From positions 1-58,405 of the forward strand of contig JAJRVV010000066.1 of the NCBI GenBank assembly GCA_024277135.1: 58,405 bases of DNA, given 5' to 3'. This DNA is from Chloroflexota bacterium. Its GTDB lineage: Bacteria > Chloroflexota > Anaerolineae > Promineifilales > Promineifilaceae. How positions within the stretch are numbered: position 1 is the first letter of the stretch; each line of letters starts with the position of its first letter. Made by a program: the position numbers and the translations under genes. Under the pieces are notes generated by a model. That model did not search any database. It saw only the letters and a program-made list of their open reading frames with translations, and was not told the DNA's origin. Of this stretch, positions 34,425 to 43,852 are shown piece by piece.

Positions 34425-35611
34425 AGACACTCACATCCTTAGAACAAAAAAAGTTGCGGCTCTTTTACGGCGTGGCGGCGGCCTTTATGATCGCTTTTTC
34501 CCTGACGCTGAATCGGATTCCGTTTATCCGTTTAAAGTCAGATTTTTTTGTGTCCTGGTATGCGACTCGTGATTTCTTGATGGATGGCCGCAATCTTTAC
34601 GATCCGCTGGTCAACCATGAAGTGGATATGATCGTTTACGGGTACGATTATGGGTACGGCACGGGTTTCTACTACCCGGCGCATCTGGTCGTTTTGGTGG
34701 GGCCGTTAGCCTTGTTGCCTTATCCGGTGGCGCATGTGGTGTGGACGACGGCCGTGCAGCTCTTTTTGTTTACCGGGCTGCTGGTCGTGATCCGCGCCGT
34801 CAATTGGCCGCAGACAGTCAACCAAATCGTGTGGTTCATCACGTTAATCATGCTTTCTATCCCCAGCTTGCAACTAACGATTTGGGGGCAGTTTAATACG
34901 ATTGGCGTTTTGTCTCTGGCGCTCTGTTACCGGGCGTTGCGGCAGGGCAAATGGGGGCAGGCCGGTCTTTGGGCCATTGGGCTAACCTTCAAGCCGCAAA
35001 ACAGTTTGTTGGCGCTGCTATTTTTATTGTTGTGGGTCAGTTCAAGCCGGGATCGATGGCGGTTTCTAGCCTGGTTTTTTGGGGGAGCCGGGTTGTTGGG
35101 GCTGCTCTTCACGCTGCTGCAACCGACCTGGGCGATTGATTTTTGGGGTTCTCTGGATCGTTACATACCGGTTGATTCGATTGTAGACAGGATATGGAAC
35201 CCGCATCAATTGACGGCCGTTCTGGTCTTGTTAGCCAGTTTGGCGCTGTTTGTCCGGCAGTCGCGGGCCGAGGCGGATTCGGCCGCTTTTGCCGCCTGTC
35301 TGGCGCTTAGTTTGAGTGTGGGCGCTTTGATTGTGCCGATTGGGGGCATGTTCCACGTGCTGGCGTTGATGATAGGGCTTGTTTTGCTTTTGGCGCATTT
35401 CCGGCAAAACGTTCCCAAGTGGTATCACAAAGTGGTTTGGGGGCTGTTGTTTTTATATGCGGCGGGATGGGTTGGATTCCTGGCCGGTTTTTCTGTGGAC
35501 AAACACATCGCCTGGTCGGGATTGGCTTATACCACCCTGCTGCCTATGGCGATGACAGGTTTGGCTTTGCCCTTTTGTCTGGATTTGAAATGGCAAAAGG
35601 TCAAAGTCTGA
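34421..35611 (+). CDS. GT87-like (DUF2029) membrane glycosyltransferase candidate
   Basis: 396 residues from ATG 34421, which overlaps the previous stop codon (ATGA); a longer in-frame ORF would run through the upstream gene's end. About ten helices. DFFVSWYATRDFLMDGRNLYDP is the GT87-style first loop, and LTFKPQNSLLALLFLLLW corresponds to the KPQ motif in the preceding paralogue. The two genes are diverged paralogues in one operon with the larger gene at 30971, probably assembling a surface glycan. A large foldback follows. Confidence 0.85.
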   Translation: MKTLTSLEQKKLRLFYGVAAAFMIAFSLTLNRIPFIRLKSDFFVSWYATRDFLMDGRNLYDPLVNHEVDMIVYGYDYGYGTGFYYPAHLVVLVGPLALLPYPVAHVVWTTAVQLFLFTGLLVVIRAVNWPQTVNQIVWFITLIMLSIPSLQLTIWGQFNTIGVLSLALCYRALRQGKWGQAGLWAIGLTFKPQNSLLALLFLLLWVSSSRDRWRFLAWFFGGAGLLGLLFTLLQPTWAIDFWGSLDRYIPVDSIVDRIWNPHQLTAVLVLLASLALFVRQSRAEADSAAFAACLALSLSVGALIVPIGGMFHVLALMIGLVLLLAHFRQNVPKWYHKVVWGLLFLYAAGWVGFLAGFSVDKHIAWSGLAYTTLLPMAMTGLALPFCLDLKWQKVKV

Positions 35612-35642
35612 GCGCTGAATTTGAGGGAGAAATTCACTTTCT

Positions 35643-35798
35643 GAGACGGGAGACTGGAGATTCAGTAGATCCAAAATCTGCCACGAATTGCACAAATTTC
35701 ACGAATTAAGAACGTGTTTTTCGTGTAATTCGTGGCATTCGTGGCGAAAATCTTGATCTACTGAGATTAGAGACTGCTAATCCCCACTCTCCCGTCTC
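35643..35798. repeat. Nested foldback of about 156 bp between convergent genes
   Basis: Three near-concentric inverted repeats: GAGACGGGAGA / TCTCCCGTCTC (35643, 35788), TCAGTAGATC / GATCTACTGA (35662, 35755) and TGCCACGAATTGCAC / GTGTAATTCGTGGCA (35679, 35723; one mismatch). The outer arms are built of GAGACTG-type heptamers. It may act as a bidirectional terminator or be a MITE; no target duplication was seen. Confidence 0.7.
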
Positions 35799-35815
35799 TT
35801 GCTTCAGACGGCCGT

Positions 35816-36016
35816 TTAATGATTGTGTTCTGCCGGGGGAATGTTTTCGGCTCCGGCCAATTTTTCTGCCAGTTGGTACGGTTTGTGAATGAGTACCGGT
35901 ATACAACTGGAACAAATCCAGTTTTGCGCCCCGTTGTAACGCAAATTGACAAGCGGAATCTCCTTTTCGGATTTTTCGCAGTTCAGGCAGTGAAAGGTGG
36001 TGTCGTTTTGACTCAT
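35816..36016 (-). CDS. Small zinc-ribbon protein, unknown
   Basis: 66 residues from ATG 36016, with GGAGA 8 nt upstream; the longer ORF from 36157 has no ribosome site. FHCLNCEKSEKEIP and WICSSCIPVLIHKP give two CxxC pairs 29 residues apart, which form a probable zinc-binding site. The C-terminus ends in His-rich PAEHNH. No catalytic motif. It could bind nucleic acid or protein; no function can be assigned. Confidence 0.75.
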   Translation of the reverse strand: MSQNDTTFHCLNCEKSEKEIPLVNLRYNGAQNWICSSCIPVLIHKPYQLAEKLAGAENIPPAEHNH

Positions 36017-36197
36017 GTTTGATTTCTCCAAAAATAAATAGACTGTTTCAAGATGTGGGCAAGGGAGAATTTGGTGTTGCCATATCTCCTCGCTTTTGAC
36101 TGCCGGGATTGTAGCGCAACGGCCGTCCGCCGACTTTGCGCTGTCGCAAACACTCACGAAGCATCTATTTTCTTGCCGTATTTTCCTCCTCTAATCA

Positions 36198-37244
36198 TTA
36201 AAGCCCCATGCCGGAGCCGACCTGAAAGCCCATCCGCTTGAGCAGTTCGACGAACAAGGCTTGCGCACCGGGATTATCGAAGAGAAGGTACAGAGATTCT
36301 GGTTTGTTTTTCTGGTCGGGCATCAGGAAGCGGACAGCCAATTTGTCTCGCCAGCCGATAATTTTTCCCGACTCGATTTCGACAGGTTGATCGCCGCTGA
36401 TCAAAACGCCCCAGTCGCTTTTACGGGTGCTGATGGTGATGCCGTATGTTTTGGTTTTGACGACATGGTGAATATAAATGAGGAGGTGGCGTTCGCCCAG
36501 CGGAATGGCGTTGGCAATGGCCTTGGTGAATTTTTGCTGTTTTTTGCCGGTGACGGGAATGGGTTCCACTTGTTTGAGTTCTTGGAATTTTCCGGTAGCT
36601 TTGAGGGTGATTTGCTGGCCGGGAGGCGGGGCCACGGCCGTCCCCGGCTCAAGGGGTTGGGCCACAAAGACAACGCGGGGAAAGAAAAAGGGGATCAGAC
36701 TAACTAATACGCCAATCAACCCGGCCAATACGCCGAACATGGTCGTCGTGGCGTTAGGCGGCGTCTGCCCGTCAGCGACGTAAATTTTCTCGGTCACGCT
36801 CATGCCCAAGGAGTTGATGTCGGGTATGTCTGACTCGATCAACTTTTTCAGGTCGGACGGGGTGCTGCGGGTCATGCCGGTGACGGTAATCGGTTCCGGG
36901 TCGCCACCGAAAAGATTGGGCGTGCGTTCTTTGATGATGACGACGTATTTAATATTGTCATCTACAACGGGAGCGTAGGTGGCAGTGGTACGGCCGTCTT
37001 CCGTTTCCTCATAACCCGCTTCATAAATTACCGTGCCGCCAAAGGTGACATACTTGCCGGCGCCAATCTCCCCGTTGACCAGTTGGTCAATGCTCGCTTT
37101 TTCCGGCGCCTCTGAATTTTTTAAGGCATTGGGGAGTTGCATGGCAAAAACAACGAGCAAGATAATGGAGATGAGAAGACCAACGCCACCCAGACCGCGC
37201 AAACTGCCGATCTTGGCCTGCCAACGGGGAGGGGATGCGTTCAT
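36198..37244 (-). CDS. Two-helix membrane protein, unknown
   Basis: 348 residues from ATG 37244 (AAGGAG 7 nt upstream). One transmembrane helix lies near the N-terminus (LLISIILLVVFAMQL, about residues 22-38) and a second (MFGVLAGLIGVLVSLIPFFF) around 170-190. The external stretch between them (VTFGGTVIYEAGYEETEDGRT) may form a beta domain. The C-terminal third is cytoplasmic, with a YLLFDNPGAQALFVELLKRM segment that resembles a PH-like fold by eye only. I do not recognise the family. It is downstream of the enoyl-CoA hydratase gene by 17 nt and likely co-transcribed. Confidence 0.7.
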   Translation of the reverse strand: MNASPPRWQAKIGSLRGLGGVGLLISIILLVVFAMQLPNALKNSEAPEKASIDQLVNGEIGAGKYVTFGGTVIYEAGYEETEDGRTTATYAPVVDDNIKYVVIIKERTPNLFGGDPEPITVTGMTRSTPSDLKKLIESDIPDINSLGMSVTEKIYVADGQTPPNATTTMFGVLAGLIGVLVSLIPFFFPRVVFVAQPLEPGTAVAPPPGQQITLKATGKFQELKQVEPIPVTGKKQQKFTKAIANAIPLGERHLLIYIHHVVKTKTYGITISTRKSDWGVLISGDQPVEIESGKIIGWRDKLAVRFLMPDQKNKPESLYLLFDNPGAQALFVELLKRMGFQVGSGMGL

Positions 37245-37261
37245 GAGAGTCTCCTTCCTTG

Positions 37262-38035
37262 CTATTTCCCTTTCCAATTCGCTTTTCGTTTATTAATGAA
37301 GGCGTCCATACCTTCGCTCTGGTCTTCGGTGCTGAAGAGCATGTAGAACAGGCGGCGTTCGTGCGCCAGTCCGGCGGAAAGGGGCATTTCGTACATGGCG
37401 TTGATGGCTTCTTTTGCCAGCCGGATGGCGACGGGAGCGCGGGCGGCGATCTCTTGCGCCAGTTTGATCGCTTCTTCCAGGTACACTTCGGCCGGAACGA
37501 CACGGTTGACCAAACCATGATGTTGGGCTTCGTCAGCAGTGAGGAAACGGCCGTTCAACACAATCTCCATCGCCAACGCCTTGCCCACCGCTAACGTCAT
37601 CCGCTGCGTGCCGCCGGCGCCGGGGATGATGCCCAGGTTAATTTCCGGCTGGCCGAACCGGGCCGTCTCGCTGGCCACGATCATATCGCAGGTCATCGCC
37701 AATTCGCAGCCGCCGCCCAGAGCAAAGCCGGACACGGCCGCAATCACCGGTTTGCTGATGCGGCGCAGTTTGTCCCAATAATCAATGAAAGGATTGTCGA
37801 GCATACTGGCCGGGGTGGCGTTCGCCATCTCCTTGATGTCGGCGCCGGCGGCAAAAGCGCGTTCGTTGCCGGTGACGATCATGCAGCCGATGCCGTCATC
37901 GCCGTCAAACGCCGTCAGCGCCTCAATCATCTCGCTCATCACGCCCCGGTTGAGGGCGTTCATCGCTTTGGGCCGGTTGAACTGGACAATGCCGACACGG
38001 CCGTCCGCGCGGGTGAGAATGTATTCGTATGACAT
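37262..38035 (-). CDS. Enoyl-CoA hydratase/isomerase family protein
   Basis: 257 residues, the standard crotonase length. FNRPKAMNALNRGVMSEM, ERAFAAGADIKEMA (oxyanion hole), AAVSGFALGGGCELAMTCDM and the catalytic Glu pair region FGQPEINLGIIPGAGGTQRM are all present, with both glutamates expected of true hydratases. Its place is beta-oxidation or a related acyl-CoA pathway. AGGAGG 4 nt before ATG 38035 defines the start; the longer frame from 38062 is rejected. It follows the histidine phosphatase gene in the same orientation. Confidence 0.95.
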   Translation of the reverse strand: MSYEYILTRADGRVGIVQFNRPKAMNALNRGVMSEMIEALTAFDGDDGIGCMIVTGNERAFAAGADIKEMANATPASMLDNPFIDYWDKLRRISKPVIAAVSGFALGGGCELAMTCDMIVASETARFGQPEINLGIIPGAGGTQRMTLAVGKALAMEIVLNGRFLTADEAQHHGLVNRVVPAEVYLEEAIKLAQEIAARAPVAIRLAKEAINAMYEMPLSAGLAHERRLFYMLFSTEDQSEGMDAFINKRKANWKGK

Positions 38036-38065
38036 ATTTCCTCCTAAAATTTTTCCGGGCAAAAA

Positions 38066-38725
38066 TCAGATGCTACCCGCTCTCCGCTCCTGCAAATGGG
38101 ATGTGTCGAATCCGGCAGTGAGGCGGACACGGCCGTTTCCGCCAAATTCAGTTTTGAGAATAGAAGCGTTGGGAATGGACACGCTGCGCACAAAAAAGCT
38201 GTACCGCTGCATGGCGTCCGGCGTGGCTTCCACAGCGCCGGTTAGCAGCGACCAGAACAGCGCACGCAAATAGAGGCCATGCGTGAACACCACGATGAAG
38301 TCGGCGCTGTACCGGTGGCAGCGGGCGATGGTATCGGTGACGCGCTCCATCAATTCGGTAAAAGATTCGCCCACGTCGCCATCTTTGTAAAGCGGTTGGT
38401 TACGCGCCCAATACTCACGGGCAAACGGCCGTCGGTCATCTAACGTCGTGCCCGCGTACCGGTCAGGCGCTAAGTAAGTGAATTCGTGAACGGCCCATTC
38501 TTCTTGGGCAATGGGGTAAAAGCGGGCGATGGCGGGCGCGGCCGTTTGTTGGGCGCGCACAAAGGGGGAACTGACGATCAGGTCTGGTTTGGGGGTGATG
38601 GCGCTGGCGATGTCGCGGGCTTCTTGCTCGCCGGCGGCCGTTAATTCCGATTGGGCTGGGTGCGTGGTGGGCAAATTGGCATTGGAAGTGCTTTCGCCAT
38701 GGCGGATAAACCAGATTCTGGGCAT
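38066..38725 (-). CDS. Histidine phosphatase (phosphoglycerate-mutase-like) family protein
   Basis: 219 residues. The RHGES motif at residues 8-12 (IWFIRHGESTSN) carries the phosphorylated His. IVSSPFVRAQQTAAPA supplies the second Arg, and VFTHGLYLRALFWSLL the second catalytic His. Members dephosphorylate small metabolites; the position downstream of a nucleoside transporter could fit a nucleotide or sugar phosphate substrate, but this is weak inference. Confidence 0.9.
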   Translation of the reverse strand: MPRIWFIRHGESTSNANLPTTHPAQSELTAAGEQEARDIASAITPKPDLIVSSPFVRAQQTAAPAIARFYPIAQEEWAVHEFTYLAPDRYAGTTLDDRRPFAREYWARNQPLYKDGDVGESFTELMERVTDTIARCHRYSADFIVVFTHGLYLRALFWSLLTGAVEATPDAMQRYSFFVRSVSIPNASILKTEFGGNGRVRLTAGFDTSHLQERRAGSI

Positions 38726-38761
38726 GGTTCCTCTTTCTCTCCGCGATCTCCGCGTCCCTTC

Positions 38762-39727
38762 TTACAACCCACGCTCGCCGCGAATGTAGGGCACACCCAG
38801 CGCCGCCGGCGCGCCCAACCGCTTCTTCATTGCCGCCCGTGAGCCAAGCGCCAGCGCCAGCACCGTCAAAATATACGGCGTCATCTTCAGGAAAAAGCTG
38901 AAATTGGAGTTGATATATAGCGGATTCGTCAGCCCAAACAGCAGCGCCGGCCCTTGCAAATCCAAAATCCAGCGCCGCAGCGCGCCGAACAAATAACCGC
39001 CCAACGCCGCCTTCAGCGGATCCCATTGGGCAAAAATCACCAGACCAATTGCAATCCAGCCCTGTCCCGACGTTGTCTGGTCGCTGTACCAACCGGGCGA
39101 CACCGCCAAACTGATCGTTGCCCCAGCCAACCCGGCCAAACAACCGCCGACAAACACATAAAAGTAACGCAGCCGATACACATTGACGCCCATCGTGTCC
39201 GCCGCCGACGGCTTTTCGCCAACAGCGCGCAAATGCATTCCCGGCCGGGTGCGATTGATGTAATACCAGGCCAACGGCGCAAAGAAATAGCCCGCATACA
39301 CCAAGATGCTGTGATTTTTAAAAAAAACCGGGCCGATAAACGGAATAGATGCCAAAAGCGGAATGTCAAACGAGGGCATCAAGGGCGGCGTTTGCCCGGT
39401 TAATCCGCCGCCAAACACCAGCGCCAGCCCGGTTCCCAGGAACGTCAACGACAGCCCGCTGACCACTTGATCGGCCTGAAAATGGATCGTGACCAGGCCG
39501 TGGGCCAGGCTTAAAATACCGCCTGCTAAAATTGCGGCCGACAAACCTAACCAGGCATTGCCCGTTGCCAACGAGGCGCTAAACCCAGCCATCGCGCCCA
39601 GCAGCATCATCCCTTCAACGCCCAGGTTGAGGATGCCGGCGCGCTCGGCAAAAATTTCGCCAATCCCAGCAAAAAGCAGAATGGTTCCGGTGGCTAATCC
39701 CGCATGCAAAATAATTTCCAGATTCAT
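38762..39727 (-). CDS. ABC transporter permease, BMP/nucleoside-type (NupQ-like)
   Basis: 321 residues, about eight helices. NLGVEGMMLLGAMAGFSASLATG and GTGLALVFGGGLTG are typical of the second permease of BMP-family nucleoside importers, as is AVGEKPSAADTMGVNVYRLRYFYVFVGGCLAGLAGA, in which the EAA-like loop contacts the ATPase. It overlaps the preceding permease gene by 4 nt. Confidence 0.93.
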   Translation of the reverse strand: MNLEIILHAGLATGTILLFAGIGEIFAERAGILNLGVEGMMLLGAMAGFSASLATGNAWLGLSAAILAGGILSLAHGLVTIHFQADQVVSGLSLTFLGTGLALVFGGGLTGQTPPLMPSFDIPLLASIPFIGPVFFKNHSILVYAGYFFAPLAWYYINRTRPGMHLRAVGEKPSAADTMGVNVYRLRYFYVFVGGCLAGLAGATISLAVSPGWYSDQTTSGQGWIAIGLVIFAQWDPLKAALGGYLFGALRRWILDLQGPALLFGLTNPLYINSNFSFFLKMTPYILTVLALALGSRAAMKKRLGAPAALGVPYIRGERGL

Positions 39728-40890
39728 GCTGCCTCCACGGCCGCTTGTGCCCGTACCAGCCTGACTTTATAACGCAGCAGCACGTCGCTGCTGATGACCA
39801 TGAAAAGGATGATGCCTTGTAGTAACTGCGATAAACCGGATGGTTGAATCTCCCGTCCGGCCACGATCAACGCGCCAAACAGGATGGCGACGATGATGAC
39901 GGCGAACGGGTTGAGTTTGGCTAACCAGGCCACGATGATGCCGGTGAAGCCGTATCCGGGCGAGATACGCTCTTGCAAGCGATGGACGACGCCGGTGATT
40001 TCCGACATGCCGGCCAACCCGGCCAACGCGCCGGAGACCATCATCACCAACACGATGTTGCGCGTGATGTTCAGCCCGGCATAACGAGCCGCTTTGGGGT
40101 TGTCGCCGATGAGTTTGATTTCGTATCCCCAGCGGCTGCGGTCGAATATCCACCACATGACAACGGCCGCTGCCAACCCAAAAGCCACGCCCAAATGCAG
40201 CGTCATCCCCGAAATGCGTTCCAGGCCAATGCCGGTCAAAAAGTTAGCCAATCCGCCCCCTTTCTCGATAAACGCGCCGTATTCGCGGGCATAATCGGTG
40301 ACGCGCGGCAGCCAGGCCGATTTCTCAAAGGAGGGCGTCATTTGGAAGCCGCCGTCGCTCCACTTGTCGAAAATCCAGAAATTGTTCCACAACACGGCGA
40401 TGTAGTTGAGCATCAAGGTGGTGATGATTTCGTTGACCTGGAAGCGGGCCTTGAGGTAGCCGGGGAAAAAGCCCCAAATGGCGCCGCCTAACATGCCCAT
40501 GATGATCATCATGCCGATGACGACTACTTTGGGGGTGTCGGGGGAAATAAAGGGAACCAGGACGACCAGGCTGGCGGCGAAGGCGCCGATGTAAAATTGG
40601 CCTTCGGCGCCGATGTTCCACAGCTTCATTTTGAAGGCGATGGCGCAGGCCAACCCCACCATGATCAACGGCGTGGCTTTGACGATGGTGTCGGAAAAGG
40701 TAGCCCAACTGCCAAAGGTGGCTTGGTAAAAGAATTTGGCGACGAGCAATGGTTCGCCGCCAATCATTTTCAAAATGACGCCGCTCACAATAAAGGCGAC
40801 GATCACAGAACTAATGGATGTGGCCGCCGGCAGCCACTTGGGGATGTCCTCAACACGTTTCTCAAATGTGATGGTAAAAGGTAGGTTCAT
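39724..40890 (-). CDS. ABC transporter permease, BMP/nucleoside-type (NupP-like)
   Basis: 388 residues with about nine helices. VNEIITTLMLNYIAVLWNNF and IGDNPKAARYAGLNITRNIVLVMMVSGALAGLAG are the conserved cytoplasmic-loop sequences of this permease family. It overlaps the ATPase gene by 4 nt on one side and the second permease by 4 nt on the other, so the three are translated together. Partner of the lipoprotein encoded at 42516. Confidence 0.93.
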   Translation of the reverse strand: MNLPFTITFEKRVEDIPKWLPAATSISSVIVAFIVSGVILKMIGGEPLLVAKFFYQATFGSWATFSDTIVKATPLIMVGLACAIAFKMKLWNIGAEGQFYIGAFAASLVVLVPFISPDTPKVVVIGMMIIMGMLGGAIWGFFPGYLKARFQVNEIITTLMLNYIAVLWNNFWIFDKWSDGGFQMTPSFEKSAWLPRVTDYAREYGAFIEKGGGLANFLTGIGLERISGMTLHLGVAFGLAAAVVMWWIFDRSRWGYEIKLIGDNPKAARYAGLNITRNIVLVMMVSGALAGLAGMSEITGVVHRLQERISPGYGFTGIIVAWLAKLNPFAVIIVAILFGALIVAGREIQPSGLSQLLQGIILFMVISSDVLLRYKVRLVRAQAAVEAA

Positions 40891-42428
40891 CCTGCTGCCT
40901 CCGCACTTTTTGCTGGCGCGGCCGTTCCCGTCATCATCAGGCCAATTTCGTTAATGTCCGCTTCGTCAGCATTGACAATTCCCATGATTCTACCGTCAGA
41001 AATGACGGCGATGCGGTCGCTGAGGGCCAGCAGCTCTTCCATTTCTTCGGAGACGAGCAGCACGGCCGTTCCCGTTTCCCGCTGCGCCAACAATAACTTC
41101 TGAATGGACTCAATCGCGCCCACATCCAGACCGCGCGTGGGCTGAACGGCGATCATCAACTGCGGCTGGGCTGAAATTTCGCGGGCCAAAATCACCTTTT
41201 GCAGGTTGCCGCCGGACAATTTGCGCGCCATGGTGTACACGCCGGGAGCCAAAATATCGTATTTTTCCTTGAGCTGGCGCGCCCGTTGGCGGGCGGCGGT
41301 GAAGTTAATGCTCCAGCCATTGCCAATCGGGTCGTCTCGATAATTTTTCATGATACTGTTTTCGGTGATGGTCATGTTGGGCGCGCTGCCGACGCCGGTG
41401 CGGTCTTCGGGAACGTGGGACATGCCCTGTTTGATGGCGACGATGGGCGGTTTGTTGGCGACTTCTTTGCCGTTGATTTTGACGCTGCCGGCACACGGCC
41501 GTAACCCCGTAATCACCTCCGCCAATTCACTCTGTCCGTTGCCGGCGATGGCGGCAATGCCCAAAATCTCGCCAGCGCGGACTTCCAGCGACAATTTGCG
41601 CAAAGCAGGCACGCCTTTATCATTCTCCGCCTCTACATCCCTCACTTCCAGAACGATGTCGCCCGGTTTCTGCGGCTTTTTCTCCACGGAGAAAATCACG
41701 CCGCGCCCCACCATCAAGCGGGCTAAATCCCGTTTGGTCAGCCCTTCCATGCTGTGCCCTTCGGCGGTGACTTTGCCTTTACGCAGGACGGTGACGCGGT
41801 CGGCGACGGCCGTGACCTCATGCAGTTTATGGCTGATGAAAATGATAGATTTGCCCTGGTCAACCATGGCGCGCATCGTGTTCATCAACTCGTCAATTTC
41901 CTGGGGGGCGAGTACGGCCGTCGGCTCATCCATAATCAAAATCCGCGCCCCGCGATACAGCGTCTTCAAAATCTCCACCCGCTGCTGTTCCCCCACCGAT
42001 AACTGCCAAATCTTCGCCGTCGGGTCCACGCGCAAGCCATACTGATCTTCCAGCGCCAGGATTTTCTTGTCGTACTCGGCCAGCTTCATGAAAAAGCGGG
42101 GTTCGTCCAGTCCCAGCAAGATATTTTCCGTCACCGTTTGCGTGGGAACCAACATAAAATGTTGATGCACCATGCCAATCCCCTGGGCAATGGCATCCTT
42201 CGGCGAATTAAAATGAACCGGTTCGCCCAAAACCTTGATGCTGCCCGATGTTTGTTTATACAAACCGGCCAGCACATTCATCAGCGTGCTTTTTCCCGCC
42301 CCATTCTCGCCCAGCAGCGCGTGAATCTCCCCTTGTTTTAGCGTCAGATTCACATGGTCATTCGCCAGCACGTCAGGAAAGCGGATGACAATATCCTTCA
42401 TTTCAACAGCATAAGGTTGTTCGTCCAT
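40887..42428 (-). CDS. ABC transporter ATPase with two nucleotide-binding domains (NupO-like)
   Basis: 513 residues. Domain 1 has Walker A GENGAGKSTL, signature LSVGEQQRVEIL and Walker B LIMDEPTAVL. Domain 2 has a degenerate Walker A, GIAAIAGNGQSELAEV, and the signature LSGGNLQKVILAREI, the usual arrangement for sugar and nucleoside ABC importers. It energises uptake through the two permeases. A heptamer foldback separates it from the substrate-binding gene upstream, suggesting lower expression than the binding protein. Confidence 0.95.
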   Translation of the reverse strand: MDEQPYAVEMKDIVIRFPDVLANDHVNLTLKQGEIHALLGENGAGKSTLMNVLAGLYKQTSGSIKVLGEPVHFNSPKDAIAQGIGMVHQHFMLVPTQTVTENILLGLDEPRFFMKLAEYDKKILALEDQYGLRVDPTAKIWQLSVGEQQRVEILKTLYRGARILIMDEPTAVLAPQEIDELMNTMRAMVDQGKSIIFISHKLHEVTAVADRVTVLRKGKVTAEGHSMEGLTKRDLARLMVGRGVIFSVEKKPQKPGDIVLEVRDVEAENDKGVPALRKLSLEVRAGEILGIAAIAGNGQSELAEVITGLRPCAGSVKINGKEVANKPPIVAIKQGMSHVPEDRTGVGSAPNMTITENSIMKNYRDDPIGNGWSINFTAARQRARQLKEKYDILAPGVYTMARKLSGGNLQKVILAREISAQPQLMIAVQPTRGLDVGAIESIQKLLLAQRETGTAVLLVSEEMEELLALSDRIAVISDGRIMGIVNADEADINEIGLMMTGTAAPAKSAEAAG

Positions 42429-42457
42429 TTTGGGGCCTTTTTACGGTGGGCGGCAAA

Positions 42458-42513
42458 CGGTAATCGGTAATCGGACTGCGCCGATTACCGATTACCGATA
42501 ACTGATTACGGAT
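42458..42513. repeat. Heptanucleotide foldback with a perfect 17-bp stem, inside the ABC operon
   Basis: Eight 7-mers (CGGTAAT twice, CGGACTG, CGCCGAT, TACCGAT twice, AACTGAT, TACGGAT). Positions 42458-42474 pair perfectly with 42481-42497 around a 6-nt loop. It lies directly after the binding-protein stop codon and lacks a T run, so it may protect the upstream mRNA end or limit read-through. Confidence 0.9.
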
Positions 42514-42515
42514 GA

Positions 42516-43814
42516 CTAAAGTTCAGGCAATTCGGCCGTGATATTTTCGTTCCACCAATACATACAGGTTTTACAATCACTGCCAAACTGTGCAAACCCG
42601 TCCAGGTCGGCCTGTTCCAGGCTGACGCCATCTTCCAGGATCACATTGCCCTGGTTGTCGGTGATGGGGCCTTTGAAGACATCAAAGCGGGTGAAGTCGC
42701 CGGCCAACATCTTCTCCAGCGTATCACGCACCAGTTGCAAATCTTCCTCTGGCAGTTCGGCCACGCCCGGCTGCAACTCCTCGCCTTCCATGAAGCCGTA
42801 CAAGCCCATGGCGCCGGCGTCGGCGTCAAAGTATTCCCAGCCGCCAACCCAGGTTCCATCGCGGGATTCTTCCACGATGCGGGCATAGACGACGCCCCAA
42901 TTCCAGTACATGGAAGTGAGACAAGCGTCCACAACGCAGTTGCCGCTGTAGTCGTAGGTGATGCCCCATTTGCCTCCGGGAGCCGCTTCCGCCGGAGCCG
43001 GGGTGCCGGCGCCGGTCATCACCACCTGCGCGCCGCCGTCAAAGAGCGAAGAAGCCGCTTCTTTTTCCAGGATGGGATCGTGCCAGGTGAATATCCAGCG
43101 CACGTCAACCGTACATTCGGGGCAGGTTTGCTGCGCGCCCAACGCGAATGCGTTGCCCAATCGCAGTTCTTCCGGGATGGGGAAGGTGGCGATATAGCCT
43201 AACTTTGGATTGCCGTCCATTTTGGCGCGGGAACCGGCCAGCATACCGGCCAGGTATTTCATATCTTCCATGGCGCCCATCAGGTTGCCAAAGTTGGCGC
43301 CATTGGCCTTGAACCCGGTCAAGTGAATGATGTCCACGTCCGGGAACTCTTCGGCTACGATTTCGGAGGCGTCCATGTAACCGAAAGAGGTGGTGAAGAT
43401 GACGTCGAACCCTTTGCGGGCCAGGGAGCGGATGACCTGTTCGGCATCGGCGCCCTCGGCCACCAGCTCGACGTAAGCGGTATGCACATTGTCCACGTTA
43501 TCTTCGACGTATTGACGGCCGACATCGTGCGCCTGCGTCCAGCCGCCATCATCATGCGGGCCAACGTAGACGAATGCGACATTGTATTTTCCCTCTTCGA
43601 TGGTGGGGATTTGGTAGCTGCCCGCTTCGGCGGCGGGCAACTCTTCGGCAGCCGGTTCTGTGGCCGCCGGTTCTTCGGAAGTAGTCTCGTTAGCGGCCGG
43701 TTCATTGGCGGCCGGTTCGTTGGCCGCCGGTTCGTCACCGCCGCCGCAAGCAGCCAAGATCAAGCTCATCACGAGAGCGAAAACTAAAAGTATCCAAAGG
43801 CGTTTCTGTTTCAT
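42516..43814 (-). CDS. BMP-family substrate-binding lipoprotein (nucleoside uptake)
   Basis: 432 residues from ATG 43814; the frame from 43832 begins within the ribosome site GAGGAGAA and is rejected. The lipobox LILAAC is followed by a spacer of repeated EPAANEPAANE. The binding domain shows VAFVYVGPHDDGGWTQAHD near its N-terminus, the BMP (PnrA-like) hallmark, plus GFDVIFTTSFGYMDA and GYIATFPIPEELRLGNAFALG. PnrA-type proteins bind purine nucleosides. It is the first gene of the transporter operon. Confidence 0.93.
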   Translation of the reverse strand: MKQKRLWILLVFALVMSLILAACGGGDEPAANEPAANEPAANETTSEEPAATEPAAEELPAAEAGSYQIPTIEEGKYNVAFVYVGPHDDGGWTQAHDVGRQYVEDNVDNVHTAYVELVAEGADAEQVIRSLARKGFDVIFTTSFGYMDASEIVAEEFPDVDIIHLTGFKANGANFGNLMGAMEDMKYLAGMLAGSRAKMDGNPKLGYIATFPIPEELRLGNAFALGAQQTCPECTVDVRWIFTWHDPILEKEAASSLFDGGAQVVMTGAGTPAPAEAAPGGKWGITYDYSGNCVVDACLTSMYWNWGVVYARIVEESRDGTWVGGWEYFDADAGAMGLYGFMEGEELQPGVAELPEEDLQLVRDTLEKMLAGDFTRFDVFKGPITDNQGNVILEDGVSLEQADLDGFAQFGSDCKTCMYWWNENITAELPEL

Positions 43815-43852
43815 TTTAATGGTTCTCCTCATTAACTGGTTCTTTTACTACG

